Shown here piece by piece: positions 1 through 8,596 of a DNA stretch of 64,000 nucleotides. The position numbers and the translations under genes are program-made. The notes under the pieces were generated by a model. That model saw nothing but the letters and a program-made list of their open reading frames with translations. It had not been told where the DNA came from and searched no databases. Origin of the DNA: an uncultured Chloroflexota bacterium (GTDB lineage: Bacteria > Chloroflexota > Anaerolineae > Anaerolineales > Anaerolineaceae). Numbering within the stretch: the stretch's first letter is position 1; every line of letters starts with the position of its first letter. Where the stretch lies: contig CADACE010000016.1 of assembly GCA_902786265.1 (NCBI GenBank), positions 1-64,000 of the forward strand. Direction: 5' to 3'.

Positions 1-1
1 C

Positions 2-988
2 AACGGCGACCGGATCCGGGTATGTACACCGGAAGACGGCGTCCCCGCGCATGTCACCCAATTCGGGACTCCCCGCGACAATATCGAAGACGCGCGGGAT
101 TTTTATCTCAAAGATAAAGAACGCTTTTTCAAAACAAGCCTTGCGGATCGGGCCATCGAAAAGTGTTACAGAGAGTGGGCGGATTCCGCCAAAGAACTGT
201 TTCACTGCGCGATAGGCCTCTTCCGTATGTACGGGGCGACCGATGACGACCGGAAGTTTTCCCAGAAGATCATGGATATGGTCACCAAGGACAGCGACCT
301 GCGCAAGAAAAACATGAAGATCCACTGCGGCCTGCTGCTCAAAAAAGAGCCGGAGAACGAAACGATCCGGAAAGAGATGCGGAAGATCATGCTGGGCTGT
401 ATCCATGACGTGCAGGTATGCACCAATTCGCAGTCGCTTTATATCCACTATTACGAGAGCGGGAAGACGTTTGACTCCCCGGTCAATAATGATGAAGTCG
501 AAGCGGCGCAGGAAGCGGAAAAAATGCGGAAGGCGCTCCCGGAAGGGTGTACCTATCGTCCCTCCTATTTGTATCCGCCCAAACCCATACCGCCGGGAGA
601 ACGGGTCCCGGACTGGCCGGAGCCGATCAACCGTGTGATGGATATGCCGGTTGAGGAGCTGGTCTATGACCGGGAGCTCGGGGAATTCGTGGTACCGGAA
701 GGATATGTTTCGGAGGACGGGCTCATCGATGACAAATCGGTGGTCTGGCATCCGGACAGGCGGGAAGTGGACATGGGATTCGTCGGCGGCGAACGGGTGA
801 CCTGGAAATACGTGAAGCACGAAAACCCGCGGGACGTCTGGATACCGGGAAGCTGGGAAGCGGAATATCAGGTCCGGCTGTATCAGCAGAACCTGGCGGA
901 TATGGAACCGGGCTTGTTCCGGCACCGGACCTGGGATGATGACGAGATCCCTTACTATAACAGAATACCGGAACGAAAAAATCAATAA
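2..988 (+). CDS. hypothetical protein, 5' end cut by window edge
   Basis: The reading frame is open from the first bases of the window, so this is the C-terminal ~328 residues of a longer protein. An internal ATG at 227 is available, but the upstream frame is equally protein-like, so I treat the gene as truncated by the window. The visible part is soluble and charged, has no signal peptide or membrane segment, and contains several Cys (for example in the GCIHDVQVC stretch). Its C-terminal half is rich in Trp, Pro and Asp/Glu. I do not recognise a family. It is followed within 10 bases by an intrinsic terminator, so it ends a transcription unit. Function unknown. Confidence 0.75.
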   Translation, partial: NGDRIRVCTPEDGVPAHVTQFGTPRDNIEDARDFYLKDKERFFKTSLADRAIEKCYREWADSAKELFHCAIGLFRMYGATDDDRKFSQKIMDMVTKDSDLRKKNMKIHCGLLLKKEPENETIRKEMRKIMLGCIHDVQVCTNSQSLYIHYYESGKTFDSPVNNDEVEAAQEAEKMRKALPEGCTYRPSYLYPPKPIPPGERVPDWPEPINRVMDMPVEELVYDRELGEFVVPEGYVSEDGLIDDKSVVWHPDRREVDMGFVGGERVTWKYVKHENPRDVWIPGSWEAEYQVRLYQQNLADMEPGLFRHRTWDDDEIPYYNRIPERKNQ

Positions 989-997
989 ATCAAGCCC

Positions 998-1036
998 AAA
1001 CAGCCGGGATCCGGAGGATTTCGGCTGCCTGTTTTT
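998..1036 (+). terminator. intrinsic terminator after the first gene
   Basis: The arms AAACAGCCG and CGGCTGCCTGTTT pair with a small bulge and are followed by a T run ending at 1036. It lies about 10 bases after the stop codon at 988. Confidence 0.7.
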
Positions 1037-1046
1037 AACAGGGACG

Positions 1047-1257
1047 GTAACGGGGACGGTTATCATCGCCGCAGCATCTTTTATCGGTTATGACCTTGTT
1101 CGGCGATGAGAACTGTCCTCCCGTATTCGAAGGATGAGCGCTCATTTGGATCCACAGCGGGAGCTCCGCCCTGTCTGCAGGAGATAAGCGCTCTTCCTGG
1201 CGATGCGGGAGGACGGTTCCCCTCGGCATTCGCCTCGGGCGAACCATCCCCGGGAAA
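1047..1257. repeat. REP/BIME-like array of inverted GGGGACGGTT elements
   Basis: The gap 1037-1375 holds no convincing gene. It holds four degenerate copies of a GC-rich motif around GGGGACgGTT in alternating orientation: about 1048-1062 (+), 1111-1127 (-), 1205-1223 (+) and 1237-1256 (-). The first two form an 18-bp inverted repeat (1054-1071 with 1101-1118, 16 of 18 pairs), and the last two form a second inverted pair. A perfect 12-bp palindrome, ATGAGCGCTCAT, lies near 1134. The layout matches REP/BIME elements mobilised by RAYT transposases in other bacteria. No transposase gene is in the window, so the family assignment is an inference. Confidence 0.55.
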
Positions 1258-1326
1258 ACAAATGAAGAGTGCCCGCGGCTCAATTTCCGTTGTCACGCAA
1301 TGAGGGACTGCCGGTGAAAGAATATA

Positions 1327-1332
1327 TATAAT
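1327..1332 (+). promoter_or_regulatory. -10 box upstream of aminotransferase
   Basis: A perfect TATAAT with no good -35 at the usual distance. Because the box lies just before the GTG at 1334, the start of the downstream gene is better placed at the ATG at 1376. Confidence 0.45.
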
Positions 1333-1375
1333 AGTGGCTAAACATTCTTTATGCAAACAGACAGGAATTATTATT

Positions 1376-2446
1376 ATGATAGCTATGACACGCGGGGTTC
1401 CGGCACCGGAATCCTATCCGATTAATGAGATCATCCCTGCATTCGAACAGGCAATGCGGGAGGACGGACGCAAAGCACTGGGATATGTCGCTTCACCGGG
1501 CTATATGCCGCTGATCGAGCTTGTTGCCGAACGGGAAGGCGTTTCACCGGACCATATTTTGATCGGGAACAGCTCTCTGGAATTCATCCAGTTCATCACC
1601 ATGACCGAAACAGCGGAAGGGGAGAAGGTCCTGACAGAAACCCCGTCTTATGACCGGGTCAACCTGCTCTTCAAACGCCGCGGACTGAACGCTGTGGGCG
1701 TACCGCTGGAAATTGACGGTGTGGACATGAACCGCTTTGAGGACGAGCTGAAAAAAGGCACTCCGAAATTCTTCTATACCGTGGATGATTTCCAGAACCC
1801 GATGGGTGTGACAGTTTCCCTTGAAAAACGGAAAAAGATCGTTGAACTGGCTCAGAAATACAACTTCATGATCCTGGAAGACGTTCCCTACCGTGAACTG
1901 CGCTACCGCGGGGAAGATGTCCCGACCATGTACTCCATGGATCCGGAACACGTGGTGAAGATGAGCTCCTTCTCCAAAACACTGGCTCCGGGGATGCGTC
2001 TCGGTTATCTGAACGGGCCGGCGGATTTCATCAGCCGTGTCAAGACCTGGGCGGGCAATACCTATATCGGTCCGGTCAGCCCGACACAGGCTTTGATGTA
2101 TCAATTTATTAAAATGGGTTTCTATGAACCCAACCTTGTCAAATTGAAGGATCTGTATCGTCCGCGAATGGATAAGGCGATCGAGATCCTCGAGAGCGAA
2201 CTCCCGGGAGCGGTCTTCCCGCGTCCGGAAGGCGGTTTCTTTATCGGAGTCACACTTCCGGAAGGGAACGATATGGAAGAGCTGATCCCGGCGGCGAAAC
2301 AAGCCGGTGTCCTGATCACAGACGGACGCGGTTTCTACCTGAATCGTGAAGAAGGCAAGCGCTTCCTGCGTGTTCCGTTCTGCGGACTGACTCCGGAAGA
2401 AATGGAGCAGGCATTTGCGCTGCTGCTGCCGCTGATCAAAAAATAA
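1376..2446 (+). CDS. PLP-dependent aminotransferase class I/II (MocR/2-aminoadipate type)
   Basis: This 356-residue fold-type I aminotransferase would transfer an amino group from an amino acid to a 2-oxo acid in the cytoplasm. The cofactor lysine is in SSFSKTLAPGMRLGY (Lys about 201), with the family's DDFQNPMG and EDVPYREL motifs upstream. It resembles the LysN/2-aminoadipate and MocR-catalytic-domain group but carries no N-terminal helix-turn-helix, so it is an enzyme rather than a regulator. I chose ATG 1376 because AGGA lies 9 bases upstream and a TATAAT box at 1327-1332 makes the longer GTG start at 1334 unlikely. The substrate cannot be told from sequence. It lies upstream of carbamate kinase on the same strand, separated by 184 bases, so co-transcription is uncertain. 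Confidence 0.88.
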   Translation: MIAMTRGVPAPESYPINEIIPAFEQAMREDGRKALGYVASPGYMPLIELVAEREGVSPDHILIGNSSLEFIQFITMTETAEGEKVLTETPSYDRVNLLFKRRGLNAVGVPLEIDGVDMNRFEDELKKGTPKFFYTVDDFQNPMGVTVSLEKRKKIVELAQKYNFMILEDVPYRELRYRGEDVPTMYSMDPEHVVKMSSFSKTLAPGMRLGYLNGPADFISRVKTWAGNTYIGPVSPTQALMYQFIKMGFYEPNLVKLKDLYRPRMDKAIEILESELPGAVFPRPEGGFFIGVTLPEGNDMEELIPAAKQAGVLITDGRGFYLNREEGKRFLRVPFCGLTPEEMEQAFALLLPLIKK

Positions 2447-2630
2447 ACATAACAGTTCAGGAAAGCCGGTCCTCTGCTGCAGACACACACCTGATCCCGT
2501 CTGAGCGATTGCTGTTGCCTCTTTCTGAATTGTTATAAAATCATATTATAATTATCAGCAAATCCTGAAAAAGGGTCTGTCTGCTGAAAAATATAAACCG
2601 GACTGTCCGGTACAATGAAAAGGAATCAAT

Positions 2631-3584
2631 ATGGCAAAGAAAGTTGCAGTCATCGCTATCGGTGGTAATTCTCTGATCAAAGATAAAGCTCATCAGTCCG
2701 TGAAGGATCAATATCTCGCGGCCGATGAAACCGCGAAGCATATCGTTGAAATGATCAAAGAAGGCTGGGACGTGGTCGTCGGCCACGGGAACGGTCCGCA
2801 GGTTGGCTTTTTGCTTCAAAAGTCAGAAATCGCAGAAAAAGCTGCGAACCTCAGCATGGCTCCGCTGGAAGTCTGCGGTGCGCAGAGCCAGGGCCAGATC
2901 GGATACCAGCTTGTTCAGTGTCTGCAGAACCAGATGCTGAAAGCCGGGATCAACAAACCGGCAGCCTGCGTTATTGAACAGACCGTTGTCAACAAAAATG
3001 ATCCCGCTTTCCAGAACCCCACAAAACCCATCGGCGGGTTCATGACCGAAAAAGAAGCCAAAGAAAAAGCTGCCGAGTTGGGCTGGACCGTTGTGGAAGA
3101 CGCGGGCCGCGGCTGGCGCCGTGTGGTTCCTTCACCGCTCCCGGAACGGATCGTTGAACTGGACGCCATCAAATCGCTCATTAAAGACGGCATCATCGTT
3201 GTTTCCATCGGCGGCGGCGGTATCCCGGTGATCGAACGTGAAGACGGGACCCTGGAAGGGATCGCGGCTGTGATCGACAAGGACTTCGGCAACAGTCTGC
3301 TGGCTCAGGAGCTGAATGCAGACGTGCTGGTGATCTCCACCGCAGTCGAAAAGGTCGCCATCAATTACGGGACCCGGGAACAGAAGTGGCTGGATCACAT
3401 GACGCTTGCGGAAGCCAAGCAATACATGGCCGAAGGGATCCACTTCAAGAAGGGTTCCATGGCCCCGAAGATCCAGGCGATCATCAATTTCCTGGAAGCC
3501 GGCGGGCAGGAAGCCATCATCACCAATCCGGAAAACATTCTCCGAGCGATCCATGGGGAAACCGGAACGAGAATTACAAAATAG
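2631..3584 (+). CDS. arcC: carbamate kinase
   Basis: This 317-residue protein has the usual length of the family and belongs to the amino-acid kinase fold. It would make ATP and carbamate from carbamoyl phosphate and ADP, the last step of fermentative arginine, agmatine or allantoin breakdown. Visible motifs are the N-terminal IAIGGNSL, the GHGNGPQVG nucleotide/phosphate loop (about residues 51-59), the insert starting near residue 130 that is typical of carbamate kinases, and SIGGGGIPV. The start has AAGGA just upstream. No arginine deiminase or ornithine carbamoyltransferase is adjacent, so the source of carbamoyl phosphate is not given by this window. It is followed by a strong terminator. 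Confidence 0.96.
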   Translation: MAKKVAVIAIGGNSLIKDKAHQSVKDQYLAADETAKHIVEMIKEGWDVVVGHGNGPQVGFLLQKSEIAEKAANLSMAPLEVCGAQSQGQIGYQLVQCLQNQMLKAGINKPAACVIEQTVVNKNDPAFQNPTKPIGGFMTEKEAKEKAAELGWTVVEDAGRGWRRVVPSPLPERIVELDAIKSLIKDGIIVVSIGGGGIPVIEREDGTLEGIAAVIDKDFGNSLLAQELNADVLVISTAVEKVAINYGTREQKWLDHMTLAEAKQYMAEGIHFKKGSMAPKIQAIINFLEAGGQEAIITNPENILRAIHGETGTRITK

Positions 3585-3604
3585 TTTCTTTAAGCATTTG
3601 AGTT

Positions 3605-3635
3605 AAAAAGGACTGATTTTGATTCAGTCCTTTTT
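3605..3635 (+). terminator. intrinsic terminator of arcC
   Basis: A 12-bp stem (AAAAAGGACTGA with TTCAGTCCTTTTT) with a short loop and a T run. Confidence 0.9.
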
Positions 3636-3724
3636 AATATTCTATTTTCTTAAAATAATATTTATGGCTGCTTTCTTTAAGGTTTATGATTTTGCGGAAA
3701 GAATCACAAATTTCAGCAAATCAC

Positions 3725-3753
3725 TTGCTTTTTTCAGGGAGATGATATAGAAT
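3725..3753 (+). promoter_or_regulatory. promoter of tRNA-Val
   Basis: TTGCTT (3725-3730), a 17-bp spacer and TAGAAT (3748-3753) lie 11 bases before the mature tRNA 5' end. Confidence 0.6.
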
Positions 3754-3764
3754 ATAACCTGTTC

Positions 3765-3838
3765 GAGCGGTTAGCTCAGTTGGTTAGAGCGTTGCGTTGA
3801 CATCGCAAAGGCCGATGGTTCGAGTCCATTACCGCTCA
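3765..3838 (+). tRNA. tRNA-Val(GAC)
   Basis: The cloverleaf is complete. The acceptor GAGCGGT pairs with ACCGCTC, the anticodon stem TTGCG with CGCAA around the loop TTGACAT (anticodon GAC), and the T-arm contains TTCGAGT. The 3' CCA is not encoded. It has its own promoter and terminator. Confidence 0.95.
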
Positions 3839-3839
3839 C

Positions 3840-3868
3840 AAAGCAGACTTTCAAAAGTCTGCTTTTTT
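3840..3868 (+). terminator. intrinsic terminator of tRNA-Val
   Basis: AAAGCAGACTT pairs with AAGTCTGCTTT across a short loop, followed by a T run. It starts two bases after the tRNA. Confidence 0.9.
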
Positions 3869-3955
3869 GTTATATTCCTATAAACTAAAAAAATTCCTGA
3901 TTTATGCTTTATAATTTTAAAGGGTGCTGTAAATTTTCCCCGCTGGAGAACAAAC

Positions 3956-5566
3956 ATGAACGAGATATATGTCACCGGTCATAAGAATCCTGATACCGAT
4001 TCTGTAGTTGCCGCGATCGCATACGCATCGCTCCGGAATGCTCTCGGCGACCGCAATTATGTTGCCGCCCGCCAGGATCACGTCAATGACGACACAAAAC
4101 GAGTCCTGAAATTCTTTGGCTTTGAACAGCCCATGCGGCTGCGGGATGTCCGCACCCAAATCAGCGACCTCGATTTTGACACGCCGCCCGCGCTGAACTC
4201 CACCGTTACGATGGACCGCGCCTGGGACACGATCCAGGAACAGGGCATCGAAAACCTGCCGGTCATCAATGAAGACGGGACGCTGTACGGCATGCTGAGC
4301 GCGGCGAACATCACCGGCTACAACATGCAGGCCATCGAAAGCGGGCGGGTCGATTCCATACCGATCTTCAACCTGCTGAGCGTCCTCGAGGGGCGTATGG
4401 TAGCGGAGGTTCCGGAGAAAAGCGTGATCTCCGGCGAGATCGTCATCGCCCTGCCGCAGGAAATGGAATCCCTGCTTTTCAACACATCCCAATCGATCGT
4501 CATCTGCGGCAGCCAGCCGGAAATGATCCGCAGGGCATTGGATATGGACGTGGAATGCCTCATCATCTGCCAATCGGAAATCAAACCCGAATGGATCACA
4601 GACGCCGGACAGACCATCATCATCGCCACACCTTTCGACGCCCGCTATACCGCCTCGCAAATCATCCAGGCTATGCCGATCTCCCGCCACTGCCGGACTC
4701 AGGGCATCACCTGTTTCCACCTTACGGACTACATCGATGACGTCCGGGACAAGATGTATGAAAGCCGCAACGCGACCTACCCTGTGCTGGATGAGAATGA
4801 AAAAGTGGTCGGGACGCTTTCCCGCTACCATCTGCTGCGTCCGCGGCGCAAACAGGTGGTGCTGGTGGATCACAACGAGATGACTCAATCGGTGCCCGGC
4901 CTGCAGCAGGCGGAGATTCTGGAAATCATCGATCATCACCGGCTGGCAGATATCCAGACCCGCCAGCCGATCCGCGTCCGCAATGAACCGGTCGGGTCCA
5001 CTAATACGATCATAGCCGAGATGTTCCAGCAGCACGGTGTACTGCCATCTTCGAAGCTGGCCGGACTGATGGCAGCCGCTATTTTGTCCGATACCGTGAT
5101 GTTCAAGTCACCGACCTGTACCAAACGCGATATCGCCATGGCAGAACGGCTTGCCCGCATCGGGAACATCACCCTGGATGAAATCGGACATCAGCTGTTC
5201 TCCAGTTCCTATCACGAAGAATCGAGTCTGAAGGATATCGCTGTCCGCGACCTTAAAGAATTCTATATGGCGGATCAAAAATTCGGCGTCGGCCAGATCA
5301 CCAGTTACGATTCGGAAAGCCTGATGGAGCGTAAGGATGAACTGCTGGAGATCATGTCCGAGATCGAAAAAGAACGCGGATATTCCTTTATCCTGCTGAT
5401 GGTCACCGACGTGCTGCTGGGCGGGACCTACCTGCTGTTTCAGGGTCCGGATGACATTATCCGCAATGCTTTCCAGGTCGAACCAAAGGACCATATGGTC
5501 TTCCTGCCGGGTGTAATGTCCCGCAAGAAGCAGATCATCCCGATGCTCACAGATCTGTGGGGGTAA
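3956..5566 (+). CDS. ppaC: manganese-dependent inorganic pyrophosphatase with CBS and DRTGG domains
   Basis: Family II pyrophosphatase that hydrolyses pyrophosphate to phosphate. At 536 residues it is far longer than the ~310-residue canonical form because a regulatory insert splits the DHH domain. The N-terminal metal motif HKNPDTDS is at residues 9-16. CBS repeats (for example ENLPVINEDGTLYGMLS and TYPVLDENEKVVGTL) flank a DRTGG domain. The DHH motif (IIDHHR) is near residue 325, and the C-terminal DHHA2 domain carries SRKKQ near residue 522. In characterised CBS-PPases, adenine nucleotides bound by the CBS domains control activity, and the same is inferred here. The start has GGAG upstream, and a TATAAT at 3910-3915 suggests its own promoter. 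Confidence 0.93.
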   Translation: MNEIYVTGHKNPDTDSVVAAIAYASLRNALGDRNYVAARQDHVNDDTKRVLKFFGFEQPMRLRDVRTQISDLDFDTPPALNSTVTMDRAWDTIQEQGIENLPVINEDGTLYGMLSAANITGYNMQAIESGRVDSIPIFNLLSVLEGRMVAEVPEKSVISGEIVIALPQEMESLLFNTSQSIVICGSQPEMIRRALDMDVECLIICQSEIKPEWITDAGQTIIIATPFDARYTASQIIQAMPISRHCRTQGITCFHLTDYIDDVRDKMYESRNATYPVLDENEKVVGTLSRYHLLRPRRKQVVLVDHNEMTQSVPGLQQAEILEIIDHHRLADIQTRQPIRVRNEPVGSTNTIIAEMFQQHGVLPSSKLAGLMAAAILSDTVMFKSPTCTKRDIAMAERLARIGNITLDEIGHQLFSSSYHEESSLKDIAVRDLKEFYMADQKFGVGQITSYDSESLMERKDELLEIMSEIEKERGYSFILLMVTDVLLGGTYLLFQGPDDIIRNAFQVEPKDHMVFLPGVMSRKKQIIPMLTDLWG

Positions 5567-5599
5567 GATTATAGGAAATAAGATATAGGGAATAGACAA

Positions 5600-5630
5600 A
5601 AAAGTGCAGCCGGATTGGCTGCACTTTTCT
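5600..5630. terminator. terminator between convergent ppaC and ABC operon
   Basis: AAAAGTGCAGCC pairs with GGCTGCACTTTT. Both flanks are A- or T-rich, so it can act in both directions between the converging genes. Confidence 0.8.
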
Positions 5631-5668
5631 TCATTTACTTTACGGGGTCAGGGTTGGGAATTTTGCTG

Positions 5669-5697
5669 ACCCTGAAACCTGATACCTGAAACCTGTT
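5669..5697. repeat. degenerate short tandem repeat (ACCTGAA/ACCTGAT)
   Basis: An intergenic run of CCTGAAACCTGATACCTGAA and a further ACCTG abuts the stop codon of the ABC ATPase. A related diverged GGGGTCAGGGTT motif lies just before it, at about 5644-5655. Confidence 0.4.
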
Positions 5698-6779
5698 TAC
5701 GATTCCAGCACGTGGACGGATTCGGGGGCAAAGACCAGACAGCATTTGTCACCGACTTTATAAATATGCTTTGTCTTCGGATTATGTTCCTCGAGCTTCA
5801 CCAGCGTATTGCCAACCATCACATGGTAATTCTGGTAAGAACCCATGAAGCAGGAGAGCACAACTGTGCACGGTAGCCCGCCCTGATCGGCAAGTGTTGC
5901 CGCTTCCGGACGGAGGACGATAGTATAATCATTTCCCTTCACCATGTCCGGATTGCCGACAGCCTTGACGGGATTACCCTCAATGTTGAGCGTCACATAC
6001 TCTCCGTCTTTGCTGACCATCGGACCCTTGAGGAAGTTTGCTTCACCGATGAAGTCCGCGACAAATTCGCTCCTCGGGTTATAGTAGATCTCCTGCGGAT
6101 TCCCCATCTGGGCAACGACACCTTTTTCCATGATGATGATCTTGTCGGAAAGGGCCATCGCTTCGGACTGGTCATGTGTAACGTAGATCGCGGTAATGCC
6201 GACTTCCTGCTGGATACGGCGGATCTCGGTACGCATGGTAACACGCAGCTTGGCATCCAGGTTGGAAAGCGGTTCGTCAAACAGCAGGACGGACGGCTCG
6301 ATCACCAACGCGCGGGCCAGCGCGACACGCTGCTGCTGACCGCCGGACAGCTGGTTGGTCATACGCCCTTCCATACCTTCCAAACCGACAAGCTTAAGCA
6401 TGTTCAGTACCCGGGTTTTGATCTCACTCTTCGAGACCTTGCGCAGCTTCAGACCATAAGCGACATTGTCAAACACGTTATAGTGCGGCAGCAGCGCGTA
6501 GCTCTGGAAAACCATCGCGGTATCACGTTTGTTCGGCGTCAATTCATTGACCGCTTCATCCCCGATATAGATTTCACCTTCATCCGGGCTTTCAAAACCG
6601 GCGATCATCCGCAGGGTCGTAGTCTTCCCACAGCCGGAAGGACCAAGCAGCGTGACAAAGGAACCCGGTTCGATTTCCAATGAAGTATCTTTGACCGCAT
6701 AAAAATCTTTACCCGTCTTCGGATCCTGATAAATCTTTGAAATATGATCCAGACGTACGCCTTTCTTAACTTTTCCCAT
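5697..6779 (-). CDS. ABC transporter ATP-binding protein, Fe(III)-type (FbpC/PotA-like)
   Basis: Cytoplasmic ATPase of a binding-protein-dependent importer, 360 residues. Walker A is GPSGCGKTT, the Q-loop region is MVFQSYALLPHYNVF, the signature is [15 protein letters not shown], Walker B is LLFDEPLSNLDA, and the switch His is in THDQSEAM. A C-terminal TOBE-like domain follows. I chose the ATG at 6779 rather than longer starts because AAGGAGG lies just upstream and the protein begins with a normal ABC N-terminus. It is the last gene of a leftward operon with a two-domain permease and a family-1 binding protein. Substrate is inferred as ferric iron, with 2-aminoethylphosphonate or a similar anion as alternatives. 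Confidence 0.92.
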   Translation of the reverse strand: MGKVKKGVRLDHISKIYQDPKTGKDFYAVKDTSLEIEPGSFVTLLGPSGCGKTTTLRMIAGFESPDEGEIYIGDEAVNELTPNKRDTAMVFQSYALLPHYNVFDNVAYGLKLRKVSKSEIKTRVLNMLKLVGLEGMEGRMTNQLSGGQQQRVALARALVIEPSVLLFDEPLSNLDAKLRVTMRTEIRRIQQEVGITAIYVTHDQSEAMALSDKIIIMEKGVVAQMGNPQEIYYNPRSEFVADFIGEANFLKGPMVSKDGEYVTLNIEGNPVKAVGNPDMVKGNDYTIVLRPEAATLADQGGLPCTVVLSCFMGSYQNYHVMVGNTLVKLEEHNPKTKHIYKVGDKCCLVFAPESVHVLES

Positions 6780-6781
6780 GA

Positions 6782-6847
6782 CTAATCCTCCTTGATCTTT
6801 CTGCTGGTGCCGAAGTATTTCGTAAACAGATTCATCAGCAGAACGGC
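6782..6847 (-). other. out-of-frame C-terminal remnant of the permease
   Basis: In a different minus-strand frame from the permease, these 21 codons plus stop read AVLLMNLFTKYFGTSRKIKE and a final Asp, which looks like a typical permease C-terminus. The stop ends two bases before the ATPase ATG, the spacing expected for the intact operon. The upstream part of the last helix appears to be deleted (see the permease). Confidence 0.7.
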
Positions 6848-8475
6848 ACCGTTGCAAACGCACAAGCCAGGCTGTAGGAGCCCTTTTCAGCGAATTCATT
6901 GATCTGCACCGTGATAAGCAGGAACTGCGGCGTCACGAGCAGGATGATCGCGGAAATCGCGGTAATGCTGCGGACAAAAGCCGTCACGAGACCGGAGAGG
7001 AAGGAATCCTTGATCAGCGGCAGTGTAACGGTCATAAAGACCTTGAAGGAGTCAGCACCCATGTCATAAGCGGACTCTTCAATAGATTTATCGATCTGCC
7101 GTAAGGCGGAAATACCGGAACGGGTACCCGTCGGCAGGGAACGGACAATGAATACGATGATCAAAATCAGCCCCGTTCCGTAAATACCCTGCAAAAATCC
7201 GGTATGGAATACGCCGCCGGAAAAACCGCGGATATACCCGACACCGAGTACCGTACCCGGCACAGCCATCGCCAGCATGGAAACAGCTTCGATGAATCCC
7301 TTTCCATGGAAGTTTCGCTTGACCACCAGGTAAGAGATGATCATGGAAAGCAATGCCGTGATCGGCGATGCGATCAGGGACAGAACAAAGGAGTCCTTGA
7401 ATGCCTTGAAACCTTTATACCGTGTAAAGACCAGTTCATACCACTTTCCGGTGAGCGGGAAGAATTTCCGGCCCCAGGTCGGGAAGAAGGATCCGATCGG
7501 AACACAGATATACATCAGGATAACAAAAACAGCGGCAGCCGTACAAAGAATGATAAGAGGGATCTTTACACTCTTATCTTCCATCAGCATGCGGGCACGG
7601 GATGCTTTCCCGGTCAGGGTAGCGGCAGTCTTTGCTTCCAGATAATATTTCTGAACAGCAAACATCAGCAGGGTGATGCACAGCAAAACCACAGCCATGG
7701 CAGCCGCACCGGCTTTGTCATACGCACCGGTGATCTGCAGGTAGATGGTGGTAGCCAGAGTATCGTATGAACCGCCGATCAACATCGGGTTGGCAAAGTC
7801 CGCGATGGACTCAATGAAGGTCACAAGGAAAGCGTTGCCGAGACCCGGCAGCAGCAGCGGCAGGGTAACATCGCCGAAAACACGCCAACGGCTGGCGCCC
7901 ATATCCCGGGCAGCTTCTTCCAGAGACGGGTCGATATTCTTCAGCAGCCCTTTGAGCATCATATAACAGACCGGGAAAAAGGTCAGCGTCTGAACGATGA
8001 CAATGCCCCAATAGCCATAAACACTGTTGTCATAGATTTTCAGCAGATAACGTGTAATAATTCCGGCCTTCCCGAAGAGCATGATCATGGAAAGGGAAAG
8101 CACAAAAGGCGGGGAAACCACAGGCAGCATGGAAACCACCTGAAACAACCCGCCAACAAATTTGTTCAAACGAACATACACTTCCACATACGCAAATAGC
8201 AGACCGACAAAAGTCGAAAGCAAACCAACGACAAAACCGACCTTCAGCGTATTGGTGATCGCCCGGATAAAGTTGGGCATGGCGAAAATCCGCTGAAAAA
8301 CGGAAAAGGAAAATCCTCCGTCTCCTACAAAACTATCTACCAACAGAATAGCCAGGGGATAAAGAATAAACAAGGTCAGAAAGGCAATCAGCACACAAAT
8401 GGTCGTCACCATGATCGGATCTGCCATCAATTTTTTCCGGTCCAGTTCTGCGCTCTGGCGTGTTCTTGCTGCCAT
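6835..8475 (-). CDS. two-domain ABC permease (FbpB-like), frameshifted at its C-terminus
   Basis: This inner-membrane permease has two fused BinPDT domains (about residues 60-270 and 350-540), 546 residues in total with about 12 predicted helices. The EAA loops are visible (EEAARDMGASRWRVFGDVTLP and EESAYDMGADSFKVFMTVTLP). It starts with ATG after AAGGAGG. The open frame ends abruptly in CAFATVPFC within the last helix, while the expected ending lies in another frame at 6782-6847. This indicates a small deletion or a sequencing/assembly error near 6847-6852. If real, the last helix is shortened and the transporter may be impaired. Upstream is the binding protein, downstream the ATPase. Confidence 0.85.
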   Translation of the reverse strand: MAARTRQSAELDRKKLMADPIMVTTICVLIAFLTLFILYPLAILLVDSFVGDGGFSFSVFQRIFAMPNFIRAITNTLKVGFVVGLLSTFVGLLFAYVEVYVRLNKFVGGLFQVVSMLPVVSPPFVLSLSMIMLFGKAGIITRYLLKIYDNSVYGYWGIVIVQTLTFFPVCYMMLKGLLKNIDPSLEEAARDMGASRWRVFGDVTLPLLLPGLGNAFLVTFIESIADFANPMLIGGSYDTLATTIYLQITGAYDKAGAAAMAVVLLCITLLMFAVQKYYLEAKTAATLTGKASRARMLMEDKSVKIPLIILCTAAAVFVILMYICVPIGSFFPTWGRKFFPLTGKWYELVFTRYKGFKAFKDSFVLSLIASPITALLSMIISYLVVKRNFHGKGFIEAVSMLAMAVPGTVLGVGYIRGFSGGVFHTGFLQGIYGTGLILIIVFIVRSLPTGTRSGISALRQIDKSIEESAYDMGADSFKVFMTVTLPLIKDSFLSGLVTAFVRSITAISAIILLVTPQFLLITVQINEFAEKGSYSLACAFATVPFC

Positions 8476-8550
8476 AAATTCCTCCTTTCTTCAGGTAAAA
8501 TAAAAAGTAAAAGGCGAAATAATGAATCAGTCAGCGTAACGCGCTTTCCT

Positions 8551-8581
8551 TAACTTCACCTTTCACCCTTCACCTTATACC
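8551..8581. repeat. degenerate TTCACC tandem repeat
   Basis: A pyrimidine-rich run on the plus strand, built from CTTCACC, TTTCACC, CTTCACC and a related tail, lies between the permease and binding-protein genes. A purine-rich, equally repetitive stretch lies at about 8493-8519. Confidence 0.4.
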
Positions 8582-8596
8582 TTTTGATAATAAAAG

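Noticed and set aside
1035..1356. Several short overlapping open frames in the gap after the first gene
   Set aside because: They overlap in both strands, lack RBS and fall on inverted repeats, so the region is better read as non-coding repeats.
1334..1375. GTG start at 1334 for the aminotransferase
   Set aside because: It overlaps the spacing of the TATAAT box, and the ATG at 1376 has a well-placed AGGA.
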